Shown here one piece after another: positions 1 through 11,133 of a stretch of 64,000 bases of DNA. How positions within the stretch are numbered: position 1 is the first letter of the stretch; every line of letters starts with the position of its first letter. The position numbers and the translations under genes were made by a program. Origin of the DNA: Polytrichum commune. Taxonomy: Eukaryota > Streptophyta > Polytrichopsida > Polytrichales > Polytrichaceae. The stretch lies in assembly GCA_950295325.1 (NCBI GenBank), contig OX485803.1:19778001-19842000 (forward strand). Direction: 5' to 3'. A model generated the notes under the pieces. That model saw only the letters and a list, made by a program, of their open reading frames with translations, did no database searches and had not been told where the DNA came from.

Positions 1-139
1 GTGGGAAATCTTTATGTCAGAGTAGATGTCCAAAGACATATCCTGCCGACAAGGTGTATGTCACGCAGAACATCATTGAGGACGTCAACATGAAGAACGA
101 CTTAGCCCAGCGTTATTAACAAAATGCCCTGTATGAATT

Positions 140-1934
140 TTAGCATAGGGTCTTGGTCGATGTTACCTGCTCCGGGTTGGCAATGTCTTTGGGCACATCC
201 GCAATGCCCTCAACCTCGGGCTGCCCTTCGTTGACCTCCTCCACGGCACACATATGCACATCCTCTGATTCGGGCTCTGCTACGTCCTCAGTTGCTTGTG
301 GATCAATAGATTTTTTACCCTCTTCGTCTAGGATATCCTCAATGATGGACTCTATAACGGTGTCATCGCTGTTGTGGACTCCTTCGTTGTTTGTGGCAGC
401 CTCGGTCGCAGCGTCTTCGGCGACGTCACAGGGAACATGAACCTCAGACGCCAATCACGTGTCCGCAACGGCCAAGGCGGTCACTAGTGCGGCGGGGACG
501 GGATGATGTGGCAACGTTGTGGGCTCTGCCATGGTGGACGTCAGAGTAGATGTATCCAAGATCTTCGCAGATGACGAAGGTTCTGTAATGTCCTCACCTA
601 CATTCGCGTGCTTCTTGCCTTGATTATGAAGAATCAAGTGCATCATATCCTCCAGGCGTTTATGGGACGCCGTCACGTTCTCCCCGAGGCGTGTGACGCT
701 GCCCTCCAGCTCTGACACACGAGTGCGCACCTCATCTATCTCGCGGCCATGATCTGGTTTCACCCTGCGTTTTTCCTCCTATAGGCGTTGGTATTCTTTG
801 GCGACTTCTGCGTTGACCTCAGCATCATACGGTGGCCGGCCTTTCAACATCGTCTGCAAAAACCGCAACTTTTATTTTTGATTACACGTGACAAAAAAGG
901 CTTGACTAGAACATGTGAACGCACCAAGTGCCACCAGAAGGCCAACCTCACATGAATGTATGCTCCAATGAATTCAAAAATTAAATGAACATCTTCCACT
1001 TCAAGCAAACACTACGCTGAGTCAGACGCAGCTCATCAAAAATGACGTCGTTCTTGATGGATGAGGTTACATATATGGACACAATTGATGTCAACACCAA
1101 CATCTGCTTCAACAAAACCTCGTTGGTTACTTACCAATCGTGACACGACTTCCCTTTCAATTGCTTTCATCTGAGCTGTGGTCGACCCTTTCCCTTTTGA
1201 GATAGTTCGCATGTGGTCAGACTTTACCTGCGCAGCCTCGGTACCGCGCATAGATACTAGTGTCTTCCAGTGCTCTGCATCCACGTCAGCTGGTTTGGCG
1301 GCATTGTTGTCAATAAGCTGATTTAGTCTCCAACGAGTGTTGATGAGGACCTTTGTGATGATTGGCCGTATCCACTTCTCGCAGATTTTGTCGCTATGCC
1401 CGCACAGCTGCCATTATGGTGTGCAAAGGATACCAACAACATCTCATTCTTAGAAACAATGATTGCTCATGCAGAAAGAGGGATTAAAATACAAACGCAT
1501 TGCCGTCACGGTGGATGTTCCAAGCGACGTCTTCGTGTCCCTGCACATGTTCCTAGCGATGACGGTCTGGACACAGATCTGAAGGACCAGCGTTAATGTT
1601 TAAAGAGACATGAGCCCAAGTACTTTGGCATAAATCATGTGCTACGCTTACCTGTGTACAAGCGGCGGAATAACCGCTTTCTCTCATGCCGTGGTTGGCC
1701 TTCCCACCCCGTCGTGGGATCCAAATCCTTGGCATACTTCTTGATATCGCTGGCGAGTACGGCCTTCATTGAGCCAAAAGGTTGTCCCTGTGCGTCCAGT
1801 TCCACTCGTTTCTTCATGCCCGTGCTCCTTGCTCCTTTTCGTGATGGTTTCCGCTGCGAGGTTTCCACCGCATCACTATTGCCTCCCTCAGAGTCTTCTG
1901 TGTCCGAATGTGTTGCGTAGCTTCGGCTGCACAC
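140..1934 (-). pseudogene. TNPA-like CACTA accessory protein, broken
   Basis: Three open blocks on the minus strand read as successive exons: 1934-1635, 1284-1036 and 763-140. The first contains GQPFGSMKAVLASDIKKYAK followed by a DPTTGWEGQP motif, resembling the plant Ptta/En/Spm (Transposase_24-like) C-terminal region that binds subterminal repeats of CACTA elements. The last block has a coiled-coil stretch (EIDEVRTRVSELEGSVTRLG) and an acidic tail, and is cut by an in-frame TGA at about 455-457, after which the same frame stays open to a stop near 140. The gene is divergent from the TNP2-like gene that starts just after 2 kb, a common CACTA arrangement. Exon borders are approximate. Confidence 0.6.
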
Positions 1935-2405
1935 ACCACATTCCCTGGATCATTACATCCTATCTGTGTGTAGATGATGTCTGAGATAGCGCCAGGGCAG
2001 CAACATACATTCAGGTGTTTTCCTTAGTCACCGACGATGGCGTTACCAAACGCCCCCTACCCAGTTGGACATCAACATAGACATCCTCGCGTCCATGCTG
2101 TCAAGTGTTGGACTTGTTTGTGACTCACTTAAACCAGCACGTGAACCCTACCCAGTTTACCCAAATCACTCATCCCTGGATCATTCGCTCTGCCTGCAAC
2201 GAACCTACACTACACGAAAACGTGAAGGTAGCCAACTGAAAACCAAGTAAACTCTGTTGGAAGTAAGAGGAAACATCGCCTGCAAAGCCAGATGCGTATG
2301 ACGGAAGGACATCCACAACGACGTCTGACGAGGTTTATGATGTTCTTGTTGGACATGGTACCCGGAGGTCTTTGAGGAGTTGGCGTTCACTGCGTTGGCT
2401 TTACA

Positions 2406-2805
2406 TTGATGGTACATGTCATGTGTCTTGTGCAGCATCTGCTAGAACGGCACATCCTCGATGTCATGCATTGTGAGAAAAATTTGTGCGAGAACATATT
2501 GAAGACTCTCTTGGGCATGAATGATAGTCCCGGAAGCAGGGTAGATGCTGAGGACATGGGCATCCGCCAAGAGATATGGTTGCAACCCCCCCCGGCGAGA
2601 ACGTGATGGGTACTATATGCCGCATCCTCCCTATGTATTCAGGGCAAATGAACGCACACAATTTGTGGGAATCGTCTCCAACATTCGGACACCCACAAAC
2701 TACGTTGGTAGCATTCACAAGCGACTTGCGGATGGCAAATTGCAGTACATGAAAACACACGATTACCACGTTCTGATGCAGCAGGCAAGCTTTCTCAAAT
2801 TCTAG
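2406..2805 (+). pseudogene. TNP2-like CACTA transposase fragment
   Basis: The reading shows HILDVMHCEKNLCENILKTL, the conserved LDVMHxEKNVCEN block of TNP2 transposases, and later YMKTHDYHVLMQQ, the usual KSHDYHVLMQ block. The two blocks are in different frames, so there is a frameshift near 2590, next to a run of C. Upstream catalytic parts of TNP2 were not recognised between 2 and 2.4 kb. The fragment is part of the transposase that cuts and joins CACTA ends in the nucleus; this copy is not functional. Confidence 0.8.
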
Positions 2806-3141
2806 TACGCCATCCTGTATCAATGCGGCTTAGTTGTGAAGGCAGACAACACTTGACGTCGTCCATGACGTCATACAAACGTGGTTGAGGTGAGGTCGTC
2901 CATGTAGACGTTCATCGGACAGTGCTCCAACAGCGATGCATGCTTATCGCTGTGTTTTGGGTGATGTCTGTCAGGAGGAGACACAATGTCAATCTGAACT
3001 ACAATGTGATGCATGATGCAGATTTTACCTTTGGCTATACGGAACGTACTAGACGAAAGCGTGCGCGTTGCTATAATTAAAATGAGCAGAGTTTTCCAAA
3101 GACTTTGCGCCAAAGAGGTGAGGGAAGGAGACGCATAGATT

Positions 3142-3579
3142 ATGATGTTGGACGTGGTGATGGCGACGTGTGTCTTGGAGAAAGAGTTTCCTCCGACATT
3201 TATGAACGTTATGACGCATCTTCCCGTGCATTTGGTGGAGCAATTGTTTACGTGCGGTCCAGTGCACTGTCGGTGGATGTATCCAATAGAACGATACATG
3301 AAAACATTGAAGGACTATGTGAGAACACTTGCACATCCGGAGGGCAGCATAGCGGAAGGTTATCAAATGGATGACACGCTAGGTTTTTGCACCGAGTACA
3401 TGCATCAGTACAGAGGATCAACACATCGGGTATGGGATGTTGAAGAAGACGCAATCATGAATGATGAGATTCTTCGTTGCAACGCACAACAAAAGCGGAA
3501 GATGTCCGATGAGTTCCGCGAGTATGCACATGCATTTGTTTTGGACAACGCCTCTTCCTTGGAGACTCACCGAGAATGA
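3142..3579 (+). pseudogene. DUF4218 region of CACTA transposase
   Basis: The 145-residue open frame contains MTHLPVHLVEQLFTCGPVHC, RWMYPIERYMKTLKDYVR and EGSIAEGYQMDDTLGFCTEY, hallmark strings of DUF4218, which follows the TNP2 domain in plant CACTA transposases. It lies about 340 bp after the TNP2 fragment on the same strand and about 220 bp before the DUF4216 region. The domain itself is well preserved, but its separation from the TNP2 block by frame changes argues for a decayed gene unless introns intervene. Confidence 0.85.
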
Positions 3580-3795
3580 GTGGAACCCCTGAACATGTGT
3601 CCATGCCTCCATGTTTTATATTCCCTGGCATGCTTTGGTCACCCTGAGGATGTGTTGGAGACGGTGTCCCTTGTGACACCGGTATTGACAGAGACCGTTG
3701 CATCTGATATACAAGTTGATGTGCAATTTTGTTACGTGTTCATTTTTATTGCTTATGAGGTGGAAACACAATCGCAATAACTTGACACTTGGTTA

Positions 3796-4644
3796 TTTGT
3801 AGGGAATACATGGCGGCTAGTAGAGCGCTGGAAAGAGAGGGAGGAATTTCGGCGCATGTTTCGCCGCCGCCATCCTTCCGTGGCAGTGCGCTACCCTTCG
3901 GAACTGCAGGATCTACCACGTTTTGCATCATGGCTAACGTCGCGACTGACTTTTCAACGCCAGGCAGGCGAACATGTCGACGATGATGTCCTCCAGTACG
4001 CGCAACCTCCCGAACGATATGCTATCTCACACCGGAAAATGTATGCATTTGGCATGCACTTCCGGGTCCGTAGAGCTGAGGGCGGCCTCGTCACGCGTGA
4101 TTCATGTGTTGTGGCCTCTTTCACACGGCAAGTACCGTGGGGCTTGCGAAATGGGGAACCCATAGAGACAACCGAGGAGTATGTGGGTTACATTGAGGAG
4201 ATTTTAGAGTTGGACTATAGAAACCATTGCACGACTGTGCTAGTATGCGATTGGGTCCGCACAAGCCAGGATTCTCGACATCCAAACATCGAACGGGATC
4301 GGTATGGCTTCACTGTTGCCAACTTCAACCGCATGGATGGCAAAGTGCACTCAAATTCTTTTGCATTTCCATTGCATTGTCAACAAGTCTTCTTTTCCAA
4401 CGACCCGACGAGGCCAGGATGGAAGGTTGTATGTCGAATGGACGTGAGGGGTAGACGGGGAAAACTACAAATCAACCACCCTATGCCAAACATAATAGAT
4501 GTGGGAAACGACACTGACTTCTTGGGTTTACAGCCACAGCTGGAAAACGTGGAGCCCACTAGGGAGCCTGCAACAGACGGCGGGGTGTACATCCCAGCAG
4601 CAGCAGACGATCGTGGGCCAAAAGACCATGAAGAAACACAGTGA
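3796..4644 (+). pseudogene. DUF4216 region of CACTA transposase
   Basis: A 262-residue open frame contains EEYVGYIEEILELDYRNHCT, VLVCDWVRTSQD, RYGFTVANFNRM and QQVFFSNDPTRPGWKVV, matching the pattern of DUF4216, the C-terminal domain of plant TNP2-type transposases (YYG..IEL.Y..CDWVD..YGFT.VNF..Q.FYV.DP..W.VV). It ends in an acidic tail with a stop at 4642-4644. This is the last coding part of the CACTA transposase; the following 870 bases up to the solo LTR show no gene. Confidence 0.85.
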
Positions 4645-5510
4645 AATGGCGACGACCCAAAGCACCTGAAGCAACGTCATAGCGCACGTGGCATCCAATG
4701 TACTGAAGAGTGTCACAACGCATGTCATGCAGGACAGGAACCCAATGTCAAAGCTGACGTCTACTCATGCGTCCACAGAAATGTCCACTACAGTTGACTG
4801 ATCAACGATGTACCAACAGATGACAATATGTTTCGCGCATTATTTTCAGCATGAGCGGGTGTTCATTTCACTATGTAATGTGGCCATGAGCCTCTGGATA
4901 AGAGCAAGAAAAGTTCCACGCATGTATTTTCGGGATTTTATGATGAATAAAGTGCCACATTTTTCAATGATTGGAAGATTCTTCGTGTATTTGAATTTAA
5001 ATTATAGGCCGCAAGCTCAAATGAACACATGAAAAGCTTATAAAATTAAAAACAATGTACGCCTACAATGTCGGTACTGCCACAAACACAAAAGGGAGTC
5101 GTGCCCTTCATGTCTTACATTGTTTACCGAAGATGTGGACATTATGGCAAAGACATAAAGACACTATAAACCTCAAAAGTCTTTGTTCTCTTGTTCACAA
5201 TCAGAAAATATTTCAATGGGTACGGGGATAATATGAAGCTAGCAAATCACCATATTCAGCGATTATGCGGACTTTATGTGGCATTCCCTAAATTGTTTAG
5301 GAAGAAGTTCCATTCCCATAGCTAACCGCACGTAGCTGCCCATTCCCCTACATTTTTTTTCCCGAGCAGCTCTGTAAGTCTGCCCATCGCGACCAGTGTG
5401 ACTATACATGCACAGAGGCTGACCTGTGGGGATGACGTGGCGTGCTTATGTTTCTCGCACACGTTGCCGGAGAACGTCTACATGATTGAAATGACATCCA
5501 ACAAAACATG
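4645..5510. other. CACTA non-coding interior
   Basis: No gene recognised. This stretch lies between the transposase stop and the nested solo LTR and is continuous with 7255-7427 once the solo LTR and one copy of its ACATG duplication are ignored. It probably holds the subterminal repeat region, but I could not define a repeat motif by eye. Confidence 0.5.
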
Positions 5511-7254
5511 TGTGAGCCCAAAAGGGTGCCCACATTTAGTCTTGGACCCTTGAAACGTTAGTTGATGCACTTTGAAGTAGCATGTTACTTCACAAAAATA
5601 TAAAAAGAGTGAAATGTTAGTCTTAGAAGTACCATGTTGTAAGAGGCTAGGATGTGAGTTGTTATTTTACCTTCGGAAGGATTTGAGTGAATGAGGATAG
5701 GTAAGGAGAACTTGGATTGAGTAGTTAGTGAGTAGGCTAGTACAAATGGATGGAGACAACCAAAGTGACTCAAGAGGCAAGTGCATTCGAATTGGGATGA
5801 ATGGAGGATCACATGGAGCGCACAAGTGGACCACCTCATCATGGCCACTTAATGGGGAAGGCCCAAGGAAGAATGCAAGGTGGAGGATAAGCAAATTCTC
5901 AAAGCACCAATCAAATCACGAGTTAAGCATCGTGGTTTGAATTAAGTGGTGAGCGACGATTTGGGAAAGTAAGGGGAGAAAGTTATGGCGGCGGAAAGCG
6001 AAGGAGGCTAAGTTTGGGTTGAAGCATCCCAAGTTTGGTAAAGTGTGGTAGGTAGAAAGCCAAGGCTAGTTAAATGTTCGAATTAGGATCCTTGTTGATC
6101 ATTTGAGGGAGGAAGGCTTAGAAGATAGGATTGGCGCCTACTAAGTAGGAGGAAATCTCAAGGGCTTATCGTGAGCCTTGAGGGTGCTCACCCCCTCAAG
6201 CTTACTATATAATCCCTCATTCTTCCCTCACTCATCCTCTTTTTCCTTTGTGCTCCAAGGCACCCCACGAGTTATAAGTGTGGGTGTGGGAAGCCATATT
6301 GGAGCACATGTGTGTGCTTAGTTTTTAGTTTGAGAGCCAAGGCTTGTTAGCCTTGAAGAGGGCTTGACCTCTTGGTAGAATTAGTGTTGACGTGAAGGAT
6401 TTTAAAGTTAATTCATGATTCCAATTTGTGGTACTTAAAGTTCATGTTTTGAATACACGTGGTTGCAAGTTCCATGTTTAAGAGTTGAGCACTTGATGTT
6501 GTGATGAGTGCAAAAATATACTTGTGTGGATTAGTTAGTCTTAGTGAAGTTAGGAAATTCTCTCTCCCCCTCTCCTCTCTAGGATTTTAGGATTTTAGGA
6601 TTAGAGAAGAATTGTGTGATTAGAAAGGGGTTGTTAGTAGAATTAGGGAAATTAGGTAGGAAGATTAGTTAAGGGCTTGAATAATTAGTGAGGTAGTTGG
6701 GGATTACAACTACAAAGTTGTGGGTTCATGAAGGAGCTGGGTTTGTTTAGTTAGAAAGAAAAGAGCTGGGTTTATGAAGGACCTGGGTTTGTTTAGTTAG
6801 AAGCTAAGGAGCTGGGTTCATGAAGGAGCTGGGTTTATGAAGGAGCTAGGTTTATGTAATTAGAAAATAAAGAGATGGGGTCATGAAGGAGCTTAGTAGA
6901 TAGCCTACCTAATTAGCTCATAGACAAGTAGTTAGTTACATTATGCTAGTTAGTGTTATGTGTGGCTTTCACAAGTAAATGTATTTGAGATTGACTATAG
7001 AGAATAGTGTTTTTTTTAACACTTGCATCCTCTCTTTAAAAATAAACCACGTGCACAAATTAATGGAGAATGTGGAGCACTCTCGCGATGGCAAGACAAA
7101 GGAAGCAAAGACCAAAGTTAAATCCAAGACCACTTGAAGGGTGAACCTTGCACTATGGACTCATCCAAGTCCAAATCCAATACCGCGGAGGAATGTGAGC
7201 CCAAACCCACTACTCGGACTACGGACGCTTAAGGGTGGGGGGTTTGGCCTCACA
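5511..7254 (+). mobile_element. Solo LTR, relative of the 25-55 kb gypsy LTR
   Basis: The block begins TGTGAGCCCAAAAGGGTGCC and ends GGTTTGGCCTCACA, and is flanked on both sides by ACATG (5506-5510 and 7255-7259), a 5-bp target duplication. Its two ends match the ends of the LTRs at 25092-26559 and 53854-55337 read on the minus strand, but the middle is different and the total is 1744 bp rather than about 1.48 kb. It contains a TATATAA promoter-like motif near 6206 and short tandem GGAGCTGGGTTTATGAA-type repeats at 6720-6900. No coding sequence is present, so this is the product of LTR-LTR recombination. Confidence 0.85.
6204..6213 (+). promoter_or_regulatory. TATA box of solo LTR
   Basis: ACTATATAATCC lies about 690 bp into the solo LTR, downstream of a CCCCCTCAAGC stretch, as expected for the U3/R border of an LTR promoter. 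Confidence 0.45.
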
Positions 7255-7432
7255 ACATGCCCATCCTTCACAACATCTACATGTCGTGAATAATTATGTT
7301 ACATGTTTCCCGCAACATCCATTTAAATTTACAATACTGAGCGCGTTTTTTGCCGGACACAATGACATCTGTGAAAACAAAACCCGTTTACCTAAAACGA
7401 CCCCAAAAACGCAAGTTTCTTATAGTGACATT

Positions 7433-7454
7433 GCCACGGGTGAACACCCGTGGG
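7433..7454. repeat. Family 1 palindrome (copy A, 3' flank)
   Basis: Arms CCACGGGTG and CACCCGTGG around AA. It lies 5 bp from the CACTA end and corresponds to 50643-50664 in copy B. Confidence 0.9.
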
Positions 7455-7696
7455 ACAATGCCAGACGTTCACTGTGGTTGGAAATAGTCGGGTATTCTCT
7501 AACACCGCAGTGTCGCAAAGTAGTAGAATCCCAGTGAGATACATTCATGACCATGACATGTTTGCATGAAGAAAATCCACAAAACCAAAATAAGTTTCAA
7601 ATGAAGTTGAAAGGCAACAAAGTTTCAGATCCACTTATTTCAAATACAATGTACCAATAGTGCAAATGTGCACTATAGGCGGCCCCAATAGGGAAT

Positions 7697-8479
7697 CTAC
7701 ATTGACATCTGAGCCTCTGGAACCATACGGGCAGAAATCAGTATTTTATGTCTAGCTAATGATTGCTTATAAATCTGAGAGCTTGGCAGCTCTAGATTGA
7801 AGGGTCCCTGTCCTGATGGATAAAGGTTGCTCCCCACAAAATCTGGCACATACTGTTGAGAACTCAAGAGCCTTTGCAGGTAACTATGCAGAGTATCCAA
7901 GCTTTGGGTTGACATAAATGGGGGAGGGTTAATGTAGCTCCCAGGAGGGTTTGGGATGCATTTGTAAGGGGAGTCATCAACAAGTAATGTAGTTCTATGA
8001 CTGGGTTGCTTCGTATGCGGTATTGGATGCGTCCGGCTCTACTCAAAAAATGCGCACAGATCTTTCATGAAGAAGCTTGAATCAACATTCATAGGACTAG
8101 GAAGAATTTATCCTCTCTCATCCTTCAGAGTGTGACACAATTCTTGCTTAAACACATACTCTGGATGTCTACAACCATTGAAGAAGTGCCGGACAATTGG
8201 CTGAAGATTCTTCATAAGCTTTGACGACTAGATGACAACATGGAAGTTTGCAAGAACAAAACGCAGAAAGCGTCCCAGTCCTCTCCTAGGTATGAGGGCA
8301 CTATATGGGAGAAAGAGTGGAGCCAACTCCCTAGTTATCTGAGGGCTATGTTGTGATTCAAGAGTCTTCCTGGTGTTGACATTGTCGTACTTTGTTGACC
8401 TCACCAGGATCCCGTTCACATCCAGCACTAACCATATCTTCTCTCTCCGATGGACAACAGTGGTTGGAGAGGTGAAGAT
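7697..8479 (-). pseudogene. Family 1 copy A: FCP1/NIF-like HAD exon, broken
   Basis: This is the inverted counterpart of 49618-50400 and has the same length (783 bp), splice acceptor and stop. It encodes an FCP1/NLI-interacting-factor-like HAD domain with LDVNGILVRST as motif I and LLVDDSPYKC as motif III/IV. Compared with copy B, three in-frame stops are seen: TAG at about 8230-8228 and TAG at 8041-8039 (both tryptophan in copy B) and TAA at 8110-8108 (glutamine in B). All three are C-to-T or G-to-A type changes. The exon is therefore dead in this copy. Copy A continues on the minus strand to the N-terminal exon at 18309. Confidence 0.85.
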
Positions 8480-8739
8480 CTGGCGATGACAAAATTGAAA
8501 GTCATTGTAAAGGATTTCTATCTAAGGAAACAGTAGATTCTACATGATTTTTATCGAATGAAACGACACGTTGGGTAGACATGAGTATGCAAGATAAAAG
8601 AATGCCTGCACATTTATTGATTAGTTTTGCGAGCTCGGGTAGAATATCGTACTGAAGGTGGTATTCCGGCAGTAGCTGTATGACCTGTAACCACATGCAC
8701 ACACGACTTATGAGATCCACACGCTCAAACCCATATTCT

Positions 8740-8761
8740 CCCACGGGTGAACACCCGTGGG
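8740..8761. repeat. Family 1 palindrome (copy A, intron before HAD exon)
   Basis: Perfect arms CCCACGGGTG and CACCCGTGGG with AA centre; counterpart of 49336-49357. A shortened relative, CCCACGGGTGGGACC, lies at 8843-8857 where copy B has a full palindrome (49233-49254). Confidence 0.9.
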
Positions 8762-8888
8762 CACAATATCAAAAATCCTTTATATAAATATTACTCGAGA
8801 GATAACAAATTGTATGGAAATTAAAAAGTATAAACAGGTGGTCCCACGGGTGGGACCAATTGCATTCAAATAACACTATATATGATAC

Positions 8889-8979
8889 CTTGAGCTTGGC
8901 TTAGGGGGGGATCCCCATCATGTGCAGGGTCGTCATGAGAACTCGGTGGAATGACATTCCGTTCTGCCGCAACCAACAC
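8889..8979 (-). pseudogene. Family 1 copy A: small exon
   Basis: A 91-bp exon read as VLVAAERNVIPPSSHDD and onward, bounded by an intact TTTGCAACAG acceptor and an AAG/GTATCA donor. In copy B the same acceptor reads CAT instead of CAG. Between this exon and the HAD exon both copies keep an 80-residue open frame (8744-8502 here, 49353-49595 in B; VIQLLPEYHLQYDI), which probably contains another exon whose borders I could not settle. Confidence 0.55.
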
Positions 8980-9064
8980 CTGTTGCAAAGACACTTTTAG
9001 AAATCTTGACGACTTTGCTTCCAAGATGAACACAATATTGAATTGGGAAGGGAGTATGTATTAC

Positions 9065-10826
9065 CATTTCGGACGATGCCGGTTGACCCTCAGCAAAACG
9101 ATCGACATGAGGGCTTGAGGACTCCGCAACTGCAACATTGACTTCCCTCCTTGGAGACTCTGGCACTCCACTAATGTCAATGATCTCCAACATCGAGTCC
9201 ACAACACTACCGGCTTGAACGGCCGAGGACCCCGCGAATTGACCTCGTTCTTCACGATGTTTGGGAGCTTCGAATGTTGTCCATCTCTTTCTCATTTTTT
9301 TTAATGCAGCGGCATGAAGAATATGTTTCACCTTCACTGCTTCACAAAACGCTGGTGTGGAGAGATAAGCGAACATCTTGTGATAGTCGTACGACTTGTA
9401 CAAATGCGCAAGATTCAATCGCACGTTCTCGGGCACATCTACCAAATATTTGTCCACAAATGGGGCAAAATGCACCTTGTCCTTCCCATCCGATTCCTTG
9501 CCCATGTCAGGTCTCCCAGCAAACACCGGGTGAGGGTCATTAACAAAGTTGAGTTTCACTCTGTTGTACCCGGGCTTCCCATAATCTTCATCTTCGGAAT
9601 CATCTGTCATGTAGTCAGCAAACGTCCCCCGAACCCGATGTGGAACTCGATCTCTCACCTTCACCCTCACGTCTAGTTCTACGCATCTTTCGGGCACATC
9701 GTCATCACTATCCAAGCATATGACTTCGGTTCGAATAACCTCCTCTGCTTCATTGGATGGTGCCATTACAGTAGGCTCTTCTGCAACCACAACATTAGGG
9801 GAATCACGGTTTTGATCGCCCATGGCCTAGCACCTCGAGAACGGCAACGGCAACGTCCTCCACAGGTGAGATGACGTTCAAATCTGTGTTTGTCCCTTCA
9901 ACATGCACAGCTTCAGACATGATTGCATCCCGCGGAACATCCTCCACATCCGCTACTTGGCCAGATTCAACCTTGCGATAAAGACCAGAATGCTCCATTG
10001 CCTCCGAAGACTGCGAGTGATCTCCAACTCTAGGGGGACGTAGAGATGACCTTCCCCTTCGAGGAGCTTTCATTTTCTTCCTTGCAGTCGGTTTTGCTCC
10101 AGACCTTGCAGCAGGATTAGCTAACTGCGGACGCTCATCCTCCTTAGATTCTTCCGTAGGTTGAACATCTAGTTCTTGACTTCGTCTAGATGTATCAAAG
10201 GGTACAAACCCGCGGCCGGGTGTAGATGGGATCCCAAACGAGAAAGATCCCACAGGGTGATGGACATTGTGCTTGGCTTGTGGACGACCAACTTCCTCTA
10301 AGTTGGAAGCATCCTCTTGCCGCTCCTCCTCACCCTCCCCCTCCCCCACGGGTGAACACCCGTGGGGAACCTACTCCGGGGACATGGCCTCCGCAGACGC
10401 CTCCGCCATGGCCGACGCCTTGAAATTGAAGGCCTCCTCCTCCTCCTCTGCCATGGCCTCTGCCAGTGCATCGTCCATGACCACCTCCTCTTCCTCTTCC
10501 TCTTCCTCTTCGTCGGCCTCTTCCTCTTCCTCTGCAGACTCCCCTAGGACAGCAACTAGGTCATCTTCCTCCTCCACGTCTTCCTCCTCCTCCTCTTCCT
10601 CTTCTACCTCCTCTTCATGTGTGTCATTCGCACGCTTTCTTCCAATCTTGCGCTCAATGATGGAATCCACATCGATATGCCCTTCTTCCTCTTCTATATC
10701 CTGGGCAGCGACTTTTCCTTCTTCATTCCACCTTTGTATGCTCCAGTCAACTGCGGAAACCATTTTCGTCTTTGCCACCTCTAGCATCTCTACCGGCACA
10801 ATATTCACCACCTTCATACCCAAGGC
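9065..10826 (-). pseudogene. Family 1 copy A: methyltransferase-tail and acidic exon
   Basis: The exon begins after TTTTTGCAG with ALGMKVVNIVPAEMLEVAKT, which reads like the strand/helix that follows motif I in N6/N4 DNA methyltransferases (LGR..xGVExDxxY..A). It continues into a long Glu-rich low-complexity stretch (translated region around 10440-10690) and then a conserved segment with YMTDDSEDEDYGKPGYNRVK and LVDVPENVRLNLAHLYKSYD. An in-frame TAG at 10373-10371 replaces CAG of copy B, just before the palindrome that lies inside the exon. A further frame discontinuity lies near 9810, where copy B reads through. Counterpart of 47249-49021. Confidence 0.75.
10345..10366. repeat. Family 1 palindrome inside coding exon (copy A)
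   Basis: CCCACGGGTG arm, AA centre, CACCCGTGGG arm. It lies within the acidic exon and is shared with copy B at 47727-47748. Confidence 0.9.
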
Positions 10827-11006
10827 CTGCAAAAACCAAGGAATGAGAAAAAAACTTCTCAATCAAATTAGTCTATATCCAAAAGCGAAAAGAAAATCAA
10901 TAAACCAATAGTCCCAACTTGTTGATTGTCAACCAACTAATTGTCAGGAAAGCTATCAAGCAGGTGGCTATCAACCAGGTGGATATAAAGCACATGGATG
11001 TCTAGG

Positions 11007-11028
11007 CCCACGGGTGTTCACCCGTGGG
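11007..11028. repeat. Family 1 palindrome (copy A, intron in methyltransferase motif)
   Basis: Perfect palindrome in the intron between VAH and ALGMK; extended to 26 bp by GG/CC. Counterpart of 47047-47068. Confidence 0.9.
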
Positions 11029-11133
11029 CCTCCCAACCTGGTTTATGGTTAGATTATCCAATACACCATCCAAACCAATGATAATACTCGGAAATTCAAG
11101 AACCACTTAGGGGAAAAGATGCTCATTACTTAC

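Larger units (their letters stand above)
1..7427. mobile_element. CACTA (En/Spm-type) DNA transposon, right part
   Basis: The right end is the sequence TTTCTTATAGTG at 7416-7427, the reverse complement of CACTATAAGAAA, a standard CACTA terminus. The boundary is confirmed internally: family 1 copy B (near 50664-50670) matches copy A up to the base next to this terminus and then diverges, so the CACTA sits in copy A like an insertion. Inside are a TNPA-like gene (minus) and a TNP2-like gene with DUF4218 and DUF4216 regions (plus), both decayed. The left terminus lies before base 1. A solo LTR is nested at 5511-7254. CACTA elements normally duplicate 3 bp; here the right flank is ACA, and the partner copy cannot be seen. 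Confidence 0.85.

Noticed and set aside
10267..10911. Serine-rich 214-residue plus-strand frame (and 47667-47164 on the minus strand)
   Set aside because: It is the antisense shadow of the Glu-rich exon of the family 1 gene.
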